The translations under genes and the position numbers were made by a program. Positions 7,243-12,585 of a stretch of 12,898 bases of DNA are shown one piece after another; the first letter of the stretch is position 1, and the number at the start of each line of letters is the position of its first letter. Under the pieces are notes generated by a model, which saw only the letters and a program-made list of their open reading frames with translations, had not been told where the DNA came from and searched no databases. Source of the DNA: Fidelibacterota bacterium (GTDB lineage Bacteria; Bipolaricaulota; Bipolaricaulia; UBA7950; UBA9294); NCBI GenBank assembly GCA_024278395.1, contig JAJRTG010000103.1, forward strand, positions 1 through 12,898, given 5' to 3'.

Positions 7243-7647
7243 TCAGCGGCCTTGGAACATCAGCGCCGCCTTGGAGTTGTGCGAGCAGGTGAAGACGACC
7301 GCGGCTGTACGGGTTCCGGTGGAGACGGTGGCGTACAGGTCGTAGATTCTGATCTCCTCCCGCTCCAGGGCTTCGGCCACCTTGCACAGGAATCCGACCC
7401 GCTCCGGGAGCTCGAGGACCACTACCTCCCGCTCGTCCACGAAGAAACCGGCCCGACGCAGGGCATCACGGGCGTAGGTTTGGGCGCTTGTGATCAGCCG
7501 TAGGGTCGCGTCTTCTCCCTCCACCCGCAGGTTGACGGCGAGGATGTTCACCCCCATGTCATAGAAGAGTCGCGAGACCTCTCCGATCAGTTCGATGCGG
7601 TTCTCCGTGTGGATCACAAGCTCCCGTTCCAATCGCGCGCTCGGCAT
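7243..7647 (-). CDS. Tandem ACT-domain protein
   Basis: 134 aa made of two ACT-like beta-alpha-beta-beta-alpha-beta units and nothing else. Unit 1 runs about 8-66 (VIHTENRIELIGEVSRLFYDMGVNIL) and unit 2 about 70-130 (LELPERVGFLCKVAEALEREEIRIYD). Each has the helix-entry sequence with acidic and Gly residues (RIELIGEV; ERVGFLCKV) typical of ACT ligand sites. By family knowledge it may bind an amino acid and sense or regulate metabolism; no catalytic domain is present. The ATG at 7647 has AGGTGAGAGGCGGA upstream. The upstream ATG at 7680 is unlikely because a -10-like box ends only three bases before it. Its closest relatives are probably annotated only as ACT-domain proteins. Confidence 0.75.
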   Translation of the reverse strand: MPSARLERELVIHTENRIELIGEVSRLFYDMGVNILAVNLRVEGEDATLRLITSAQTYARDALRRAGFFVDEREVVVLELPERVGFLCKVAEALEREEIRIYDLYATVSTGTRTAAVVFTCSHNSKAALMFQGR

Positions 7648-7680
7648 TCCGCCTCTCACCTCTCGTGTTGAAGAACACAT

Positions 7681-7867
7681 CTAACTATACTGCAAGTAGC
7701 TGCTTTGCGTTAGATCTTTGGGGGGTGGGGATGGGACATCGGCTACGTCCTCAAGGGCGCTTTTCACCTTCCAGTTCGTGACGCGCAGCCCGTATCGGGT
7801 GTCCGCGGGGCTGTCTTTCCGGGGGTTCGATCGTCTTGATGTTCGGGACTCGTTCAGAATCAGCGTT
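7681..7867. other. 187-bp gap between polX and the ACT gene, no gene recognised
   Basis: The gap has no convincing ORF of its own. On the minus strand two frames stay open for 38 and about 60 codons past the polX stop, without a start codon that I trust. A stem CAGCCC...GGGCTG with an internal CGG/CCG stem lies near 7783-7810, without a T-run. A G-rich run (six G, T, four G, AT, three G) lies at 7720-7735. It could be decayed coding DNA, a dispersed repeat or an RNA; I cannot decide. Confidence 0.4.
7684..7689 (-). promoter_or_regulatory. Weak candidate -10 box (TATAGT) of the ACT gene
   Basis: TATAGT on the minus strand matches five of six consensus bases and would start the transcript near 7677, about 30 nt before the ATG at 7647. 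No recognisable -35 lies at 16-18 bp. It argues against the ATG at 7680 as the translation start. Confidence 0.35.
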
Positions 7868-9580
7868 CTATCGGTCGCTGCACCATCCGACGACCTCTTC
7901 CGCCGGGAGCGTGTTGAGGACGTCCTTCGCCTCCGCCCAGCCGCGGCGGGCGGTGATCACCCCGAATCGGAGGAAGTCAAAGTGAGAGGGATCGTGGGCA
8001 TCGGTGGCGATCGCGATGCGGACTCCGAATTCGAGCGCTCGACGGACGAGCTCTTCGTTGAGGTCGAGGCGGATCGGGTTGGCGTTCACCTCGAGTGCGG
8101 TCCCGGCCCGTGCGGCGCGGCGGAAGACCTCATCCCAATCGGCGTCGTACGCCAAGTGTTCCCCGATCTTGCGGCCGGTGGGGTGGGCGAGGATGGAGAC
8201 GCGCTCGTTCTCCACCGCGCGGATCAACCGGGCGGTCATCGCTTTTCGGTCGAGGTGGAAGTGGGAGTGGATGGAGGCGATCACGATGTCGAGCTCGCGT
8301 AGGACCTCGTCCGGGAGATCGAGCGAGCCGTCGGGGAGGACGTTCACCTCGATCCCGGTGAGTACCCGGAACCCGTCGAGTTCTCCGTTCAGCCGGACGA
8401 TCTCCCCGATCTGCCGGCGGACCTCGTCCGGGGTCAGTCCGGGGATCATCTGCGAGAACTTGGCGTGGTCGGTGACCGCGATGTAGGAGAGCCCGCGCTT
8501 CTTCGCCTCCTCGACCATCACTGCGAGAGGAGCCTTGCCATCGGACCAATCGGTATGGATGTGCAGATCACCCCTGATGTCGGAGAGTTCCACAAGCTGG
8601 GGGAGGTTCCCCGCTTCCGCTGCGGCGATCTCGCCCCGGTCCTCGCGCAACTCCGGTGGGATGAACGCGAGGTCAAGCCGCGCGTAGATCTCCGCCTCCG
8701 TCCTTCCGGCCAGGACCTTTCCCCCTTCGTCGAACAGCCCGTATTCGTTCAGCTTCCACCCGCGGGCGACGGCACGCTTCCGCAGCGCGATGTTGTGCGC
8801 CTTGGATCCGGTGAAGTACTGGAGCGCCGCCCCGAACGATTCCTCCGGGACGATCCGCAGGTCGACCTGCAGCCCGCTCGACAGCCGCACCGACGACTTC
8901 TTCGGCCCGTGGGCGATGACCTCCTCGACGTCGGGAAGGGCGGCGAACGCCCCCGCGGCCGCTTCCGGATCGGACGCGATTCCGAGGATGTCGAGATCTC
9001 CGATGGTCTCCCTCCCCCGCCGGAGCGACCCGGCGACCTCCAGCCGGGTGAACAGGCCGGTCGCGTTCAGACGGCGCCGCAGGTCATCCGCGATCGGATA
9101 GGCGTGTCCGAGGAGCATCCGCGCTTCGGTGCGCCGCGCCTCGGCCAGGCCGCGGAGGATCTTCTCCTCCGTCTTTTTCCCCAGTCCCTTGATCTCCCGG
9201 ATCCGACCGGCGCGCGCCGCCCGCTCCAGGTCGTCCAGGTTGCGTACCCCTAAGGCTTCGTACAGCAGCTTCGCCGTCTTCGGGCCGACCCCCTCCACCC
9301 GGGTGAGGGAGTAAAGATCGATAGGGAGCTTCTTCTTCAGCTCCTCGTGGTAGGAGAGCTTCCCTGTTCTTACGATCTCCTCGATCTTGTCCGCGATCGC
9401 CTTCCCCACTCCGGGGAGCTCGTTCACTTTGCCGGTTGCGACGAGGTCCTCGATTGGAGTGGAGCACGATTCCACCGCCTGCGCCGCCCGCCGGTAGGCG
9501 CGCGGCTTGAACGCCACCCCGTCCAGTTCGAGGAGATCAGCGATTTCGTATAAGATGCGCGCGACCAGTTTGTTCTTCAT
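7868..9580 (-). CDS. polX: DNA polymerase/3'-5' exonuclease PolX
   Basis: 570 aa, the same length as the Bacillus subtilis PolX. It is a gap-filling X-family polymerase with a C-terminal PHP nuclease, acting in base excision repair. N-terminal HhH parts are visible as ELPGVGKAIADKI (54-66) and RVEGVGPKTAKLL (94-106). The polymerase signature GSLRRGRETIGDLDILG (184-200) carries Asp195 and Asp197, and the third catalytic Asp240 is in LQVDLRIV. The PHP domain has a full metal set: GDLHIHTDWSDG (His340, His342), TDHAKF (Asp371, His372), GIEVN (Glu411), IHSHF (His438, His440), AHPTGR (His466) and TDAHDPSHF (Asp527, His529). Both activities should therefore be intact. No good SD precedes the ATG. 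It begins 44 bases after the padR stop on the same strand and may be co-transcribed with it. Confidence 0.95.
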   Translation of the reverse strand: MKNKLVARILYEIADLLELDGVAFKPRAYRRAAQAVESCSTPIEDLVATGKVNELPGVGKAIADKIEEIVRTGKLSYHEELKKKLPIDLYSLTRVEGVGPKTAKLLYEALGVRNLDDLERAARAGRIREIKGLGKKTEEKILRGLAEARRTEARMLLGHAYPIADDLRRRLNATGLFTRLEVAGSLRRGRETIGDLDILGIASDPEAAAGAFAALPDVEEVIAHGPKKSSVRLSSGLQVDLRIVPEESFGAALQYFTGSKAHNIALRKRAVARGWKLNEYGLFDEGGKVLAGRTEAEIYARLDLAFIPPELREDRGEIAAAEAGNLPQLVELSDIRGDLHIHTDWSDGKAPLAVMVEEAKKRGLSYIAVTDHAKFSQMIPGLTPDEVRRQIGEIVRLNGELDGFRVLTGIEVNVLPDGSLDLPDEVLRELDIVIASIHSHFHLDRKAMTARLIRAVENERVSILAHPTGRKIGEHLAYDADWDEVFRRAARAGTALEVNANPIRLDLNEELVRRALEFGVRIAIATDAHDPSHFDFLRFGVITARRGWAEAKDVLNTLPAEEVVGWCSDR

Positions 9581-9624
9581 CTTCCCGGAGCGATCATCCT
9601 CCGTTCATCGCGTACGCGCAAGGA

Positions 9625-10170
9625 TCAGGCTTGCGGGGAAGAGGAGGTTTCTATCCGTTTACGCAGCGCCTGCAGTCCGTCGCGGGCCCGCGTCAGGATC
9701 GCCGCCACCTCCTCTTTGTCGGCGGGCGACAGCGGGGGCAGTGACCAGAGCGCATTGTGCACCTCCATGAACAACAGGGCGATCCCGCCGAGATCCTTCC
9801 CGCTCTCCCCCCATTGGCCGAGGCGGTCGGCGATCACTTCGAGGTCTTGGCGATCGAACGCCTTGGCAAACACGAGCATCGACTCGCGCATATCCTGGAA
9901 TAGCTTGCGCTTGGCCTCGGTAACTTCGATGTACGTCTCCCGCCCCCTCGGGGTGATCTCCCACCGCTTACTCCCGTCCGGCTCCTGGATCTCAGTGATC
10001 AGCCCCTGTTCCTTCATCGTTCCGAGGAGGGGGTACAGCGAGCCGGTGGACGGCTTCCAGAACCCGGTTTCTTCTTTGATCGCCTTCATCAGGCCGTAGC
10101 CGGTGTAGCGCGCCGTCAGAAGGAGCTTCAGGATGTAGAACTTCAGGTGCCTGCTCTTGCCCCCTTCCAT
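9625..10170 (-). CDS. PadR-family transcriptional regulator
   Basis: 181 aa. The N-terminal winged helix (about 5-85) has the PadR hallmarks: FYILKLLLTARYTGYGLMKA, then STGSLYPLLGTMKEQGLI as the recognition-helix region, and a wing ending in KRWEITPRGRE. The C-terminal part (about 86-175) is helical and long enough for dimerisation, as in the longer PadR subfamily. PadR proteins are usually repressors of transporters or detoxification genes, released by small hydrophobic ligands. It is the third gene after an MFS exporter and a LolA-like protein, so it probably controls that operon, including itself. The ATG at 10170 has AAGGTG six bases upstream. The longer frame from 10215 overlaps the previous gene and has no SD. 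Confidence 0.88.
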   Translation of the reverse strand: MEGGKSRHLKFYILKLLLTARYTGYGLMKAIKEETGFWKPSTGSLYPLLGTMKEQGLITEIQEPDGSKRWEITPRGRETYIEVTEAKRKLFQDMRESMLVFAKAFDRQDLEVIADRLGQWGESGKDLGGIALLFMEVHNALWSLPPLSPADKEEVAAILTRARDGLQALRKRIETSSSPQA

Positions 10171-10192
10171 GCGTATCACCTTGCCCTTGAGC

Positions 10193-10849
10193 TCATTTGG
10201 GTATGGCGAACTCATCCGCGGGAATGGCGCCGTTGTATACGTAGTCGATGACCCTTACCTCGATCGTCAGTTTGTCCCCCGCGTAGATGTCCACCGCTAT
10301 CGGGACGAGAGTGGCGGCGTCGCACCACACCACCTGCTCTTCGCCCTTGCCGGTGAACGTCAATTTGTACGCCTGGTACGTAATCTTATCCTTCCCGTGG
10401 TTCCAGGTGAAGGACTGCGGCCCGTCAAGCGCCGAGGCGGTGTAGTCCTTCATGAACGCATCCAGGTCCCGCTCGACGAAGTAGTAGAGGAACCCCATCT
10501 CCTCACCGGGGTGACCGGATCTCTCCGTGACCGTCTTCCGCACCGCGCGGTTCAGCGCGGGGAGGTATGTGTAGAGGTGATCACCGTTCAGGATCACCAG
10601 TTGACCGACCAGGTTCTTGGGGGCAAGGTATTCGATCCGCATGTTCGCCGGCGGCGCGAACTTAAAGTCGAACTCGATCTCCGCTTTCCGGTCTCCGGTG
10701 TAGCGCGTCATGAAGATCGTCGCCTGGAACGTCTGGAGACCGGTTGACGCATCGACGATGTCCTGCAGCGTGACCGTATTCGCGGCCAGTGCGCCGATGC
10801 CCAGTAGCCCAATCGTCAGTAAAGTCGCGCACATCGCTCTCTTTTTCAT
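10193..10849 (-). CDS. Exported LolA-like (outer-membrane lipoprotein-sorting type) protein
   Basis: 218 aa. A signal peptide is clear: KKR, a hydrophobic core LLTIGLLGIGALA, then a likely cut after Ala-Leu-Ala. No lipobox cysteine is present, so a soluble periplasmic or extracytoplasmic protein is expected. The mature part has the LolA/COG2834 pattern of a half-barrel that binds lipid or acyl chains: FKFAPPANMRIEYLAPKNLVG, GDHLYTYLPALNRAVRK, and a late VPIAVDIYAGDKLTIEVRV. Its ATG overlaps the MFS stop as ATGA, so the two are translationally coupled and should be made in step. A role in handing a hydrophobic substrate to or from the MFS protein is an inference from this pairing. Confidence 0.82.
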   Translation of the reverse strand: MKKRAMCATLLTIGLLGIGALAANTVTLQDIVDASTGLQTFQATIFMTRYTGDRKAEIEFDFKFAPPANMRIEYLAPKNLVGQLVILNGDHLYTYLPALNRAVRKTVTERSGHPGEEMGFLYYFVERDLDAFMKDYTASALDGPQSFTWNHGKDKITYQAYKLTFTGKGEEQVVWCDAATLVPIAVDIYAGDKLTIEVRVIDYVYNGAIPADEFAIPK

Positions 10850-12222
10850 TGTACGTCAGCTCCTTGTGCTTTGTTTTTCAGTATCGTCAGCGTTATCGCC
10901 GCGCCGCTTCCGACGAGAAGTGCCCAGAACCCGAACCGGTAGATGTGGGTGTACGCGTTCAGGATGTTGGTCAGGGCGAACAACGATGAAAAGTCGGTCC
11001 GCGCCAGGATGAAACCGGCGATGGTCGGCCCGATGATCCCTCCGGTGGTGCGCGCCAGGCTTACGATCCCCGAGGAGACGCCCTCTCGGCCGGGTCCGCC
11101 TTCGCGCATCCCGATCACGTTGATCGGCGTCATCAGGCTTCCCAGGCCCATCCCGGCGACGGCGCTCGCCAGGTAGTAGGCGAGCGTGGGGTTGGGAACG
11201 GCGGTTATCAGGTAGAATGCGACGGCGGTGGAAACGAGCGAGAAGACGAGCGCCCTCTCCGGCCCGAACCGGTCGCTCGCCGCTCCGGTGAGCCCGGCGG
11301 AGAGGATCATCAACGCGGCCATCACGTCGATCGAGTACGCCGCCTGTGTCACCGTGTACCCCAGGAGGACCTGAGCAAAGCTGGGGAGGAACGTCTGGAA
11401 GATGAACATCCCGATCCCGCCGAGGACTGATGTGAGGATTACCAATCCGAACACCCGGTTCTTGAACAGCCTGAGATCGATTCCCGGTTCCTCCACGCGG
11501 CGCTCGATGACCAGGAATACGATCACCGCGACGACGAAGGCGATGAAGTACGGGAGTACCGCCCACGATCCGAACGGCTCCTCCGCCAATCCCTTGAACA
11601 GGAGCATGAACGCGGCGGTGGCTGCGCCGAACGACACGATCCCGCCGACGTCGAGGCTCATCCGCCGTCGAACCCGCAACGTCTCGGGGAGGAGGAACGA
11701 GACCACGAAGCCGATGAGGGAGAGGCCGAAGGTCGCGAAGAAGACCGCCCGCCAGCCCAGAGCGGCGTAGATGCCGCCCCCCAGGTTGATCGCCGTCACT
11801 ACGCCGATCCCGAACGCGGCGTTGATCCCTCCCATCACCAGCCCCTTGCGGGCGCCGAACCGCTCGTAGGCGATCGTTTGGGCGATGGGAAGCGATCCGC
11901 TCGCCCCGATCCCCTGCAGGAACCGGCCGGCAAGGACCCACTCAAAGCTCGGTGCGAGCGCGCTGAGCAACAGCCCGATGGCGAAGATCCCCATCGAGGT
12001 GATGTACACCGGCCGCCGCCCCACCGCATCGCTCAGCCGGCCGATCAGAGCCATCCCCATGCAGTAGCTGAGCATGAACAGGGTGATGATCCAGATCCCG
12101 TACGCTGGGTTGACCCCGAAGATCGCCTGCACGTTCCCGATGAACGGCACCACGATGGTGATCCCCATCGCGCTCAGAAAATTGGTCGCGATGAGCACGA
12201 ACAACGTCTTCATCCCCTGCAT
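10846..12222 (-). CDS. MFS exporter, 14-TM DHA2-like
   Basis: 458 aa. I count 14 hydrophobic segments, fitting the DHA2 drug:H+ antiporter type (EmrB/QacA-like) rather than a 12-TM protein. Motif A (GRLSDAVGRRPVY) follows TM2 at 61-73. A conserved Arg lies in TM4 (AGRFLQGIGASG), and the TM5-6 region has NLGGGIYAALGWRAVFF. Two extra central helices (GGIVSFGAATAAFMLLFKGL and LPYFIAFVVAVIVFLVI) lie between the two six-helix halves. The ATG at 12222 has GGAGG seven bases upstream; a second ATG three codons later is less well placed. It is the first gene of an operon with the LolA-like protein and PadR. The substrate is unknown; a lipid or other hydrophobic compound is suggested by the neighbour. 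Confidence 0.9.
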   Translation of the reverse strand: MQGMKTLFVLIATNFLSAMGITIVVPFIGNVQAIFGVNPAYGIWIITLFMLSYCMGMALIGRLSDAVGRRPVYITSMGIFAIGLLLSALAPSFEWVLAGRFLQGIGASGSLPIAQTIAYERFGARKGLVMGGINAAFGIGVVTAINLGGGIYAALGWRAVFFATFGLSLIGFVVSFLLPETLRVRRRMSLDVGGIVSFGAATAAFMLLFKGLAEEPFGSWAVLPYFIAFVVAVIVFLVIERRVEEPGIDLRLFKNRVFGLVILTSVLGGIGMFIFQTFLPSFAQVLLGYTVTQAAYSIDVMAALMILSAGLTGAASDRFGPERALVFSLVSTAVAFYLITAVPNPTLAYYLASAVAGMGLGSLMTPINVIGMREGGPGREGVSSGIVSLARTTGGIIGPTIAGFILARTDFSSLFALTNILNAYTHIYRFGFWALLVGSGAAITLTILKNKAQGADVQ

Positions 12223-12255
12223 GACCGTTCCTCCAGGGCCGCCTCGGACCGCTGC

Positions 12256-12273
12256 TATATCGAGATTGATATA
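12256..12273. promoter_or_regulatory. Inverted repeat TATATC-N6-GATATA, candidate PadR operator
   Basis: A perfect 6-bp inverted repeat with a 6-bp spacer (GAGATT), centred 42 bases upstream of the MFS ATG. This is where a repressor would block its promoter. It is AT-rich in a GC-rich setting. PadR proteins bind dyads of similar size upstream of the transporter operons they control. The assignment to this PadR is an inference. Confidence 0.45.
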
Positions 12274-12333
12274 TCGGATGCGACATAGTACCCGTTCCGG
12301 ACGCCCCTTTCAAACAGGAGCCCGCCGAAGGAG

Positions 12334-12362
12334 TTGACAAGGGGAGCGGGATCATGTATTCT
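12334..12362 (+). promoter_or_regulatory. Strong promoter of the leader peptide-cysK unit
   Basis: A perfect -35 TTGACA (12334-12339), a 17-bp spacer and a -10 TATTCT (12357-12362, 4/6). The expected start is near 12369, giving a leader of about 217 nt before cysK. It is the best promoter in the window. Confidence 0.78.
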
Positions 12363-12368
12363 GTGATC
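12350..12368. promoter_or_regulatory. Inverted repeat GATCA-N9-TGATC over the -10 box
   Basis: The two half sites (12350-12354, 12364-12368) lie symmetrically around the cysK -10 element. A dimeric repressor bound here would block RNA polymerase. No candidate regulator is in the window, so the site is only suggestive. Confidence 0.35.
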
Positions 12369-12396
12369 ATCAATCGCTACACAGGAGGTGAGTGAC

Positions 12397-12486
12397 ATGA
12401 CGATGACCGATCTGACCGCTCTAACGATAGCAGGTGATCGCGTTTGTTGTCCACTCGCCTCTTTCTGTACGTTCTGTACGCGCTAG
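12397..12486 (+). CDS. Cysteine-rich leader peptide upstream of cysK
   Basis: A 29-codon ORF with an excellent SD (AGGAGGTG, six bases before ATG) directly downstream of the best promoter in the window. It starts MTMTDLTALTIAGDRV and ends CCPLASFCTFCTR. Cysteine codons stand at 17, 18, 24 and 27, all TGT. That is 14% Cys in the peptide, all in its second half, as expected for a ribosome-stalling sensor rather than a folded protein. The next gene on the strand is cysteine synthase, the enzyme that makes the amino acid concerned. Polycysteine leader ORFs acting as cysteine-responsive attenuators are known from mycobacteria; this one is not obviously related in sequence. The alternative, that it is a functional small metal-binding protein, is less likely. 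The peptide is too short for routine gene callers. Confidence 0.75.
   Translation: MTMTDLTALTIAGDRVCCPLASFCTFCTR
12408..12440 (+). promoter_or_regulatory. Leader RNA hairpin just before the first Cys codons
   Basis: CGATC (12408-12412) pairs with GATCG (12436-12440). Inside it ACC pairs with GGT and GCT with AGC, leaving a TG bulge, an A bulge and an 8-nt loop. This makes 11 base pairs. The stem ends four bases before the first TGT codon at 12445, so a ribosome stalled at the Cys codons would melt it. Confidence 0.5.
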
Positions 12487-12494
12487 AGACGCGT
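12439..12494 (+). promoter_or_regulatory. Three-part alternative pairing element around the Cys codons
   Basis: CGCGT occurs at 12439-12443 and 12490-12494, and its complement ACGCG lies between them at 12478-12482. The middle segment can pair with either copy but not both. Pairing with the first encloses all four TGT codons. Pairing with the second makes a 5-bp hairpin whose loop contains the leader stop codon TAG (12484-12486). This is the geometry of an attenuator, though each stem is short. Confidence 0.4.
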
Positions 12495-12527
12495 CCCACT
12501 CTTTAGCCCTTTCCTTGGTTTTTCAAT

Positions 12528-12559
12528 CTTCCCGGCCGGCGCTCGGTGCCGGGCAAGGT
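12528..12559 (+). promoter_or_regulatory. GC-rich hairpin between leader ORF and cysK
   Basis: CTTCCCGGC pairs with GCCGGG-C-AAG, giving nine pairs with one bulged C. An alternative smaller stem CCGGC/GCCGG with a 7-nt loop also fits. No T-run follows, so it is not a classical intrinsic terminator. It ends about 15 bases before the cysK SD, so it may affect access to the start site or be a pausing structure. Confidence 0.45.
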
Positions 12560-12585
12560 GGTTTCGTACCCGTAAAGGAGCAGAT

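Larger units (their letters stand above)
12223..12585. other. Divergent control region between the MFS operon and cysK
   Basis: 363 bases without a full-size gene. From left to right it holds the MFS SD (GGAGG), the TATATC/GATATA dyad, the TTGACA promoter with its dyad over the -10, the leader ORF, three possible RNA structures and the cysK SD. I see no convincing -35/-10 pair for the MFS direction, although the dyad region is AT-rich. Confidence 0.7.

Noticed and set aside
7645..7683. ATG at 7680 as start of the ACT protein, or read-through of the TAG at 7681-7683 from the upstream frame
   Set aside because: The TATAGT box ends three bases before that ATG, no SD serves it, and the ATG at 7647 has a good SD. 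Nothing suggests stop-codon recoding.
8130..8549. Long minus-strand open frame inside polX
   Set aside because: A shadow frame within a gene with complete PolX and PHP motifs; its product is Arg/Pro/Gly-rich without domain character.
9609..9618. Perfect palindrome CGCGTACGCG between padR and polX
   Set aside because: A 10-bp GC-rich palindrome is expected by chance in such DNA and it has no clear relation to a promoter.
10171..10215. Longer PadR start at 10215
   Set aside because: It would overlap the LolA-like gene by 23 bases, lacks an SD, and adds residues not typical of PadR. The ATG at 10170 has AAGGTG at good distance.
12528..12570. Intrinsic terminator in the cysK leader
   Set aside because: The hairpin is strong, but the sequence after it (CAAGGTGGTTTCG) has no T-run.
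12541..12585. Possible T-box motif (AAGGTGGTTTCGTACCCG) in the cysK leader
   Set aside because: Only AGGTGG resembles the T-box consensus; the ACCGCG part is missing. I find no stem I with a cysteine specifier, and the translated leader ORF explains the region better.
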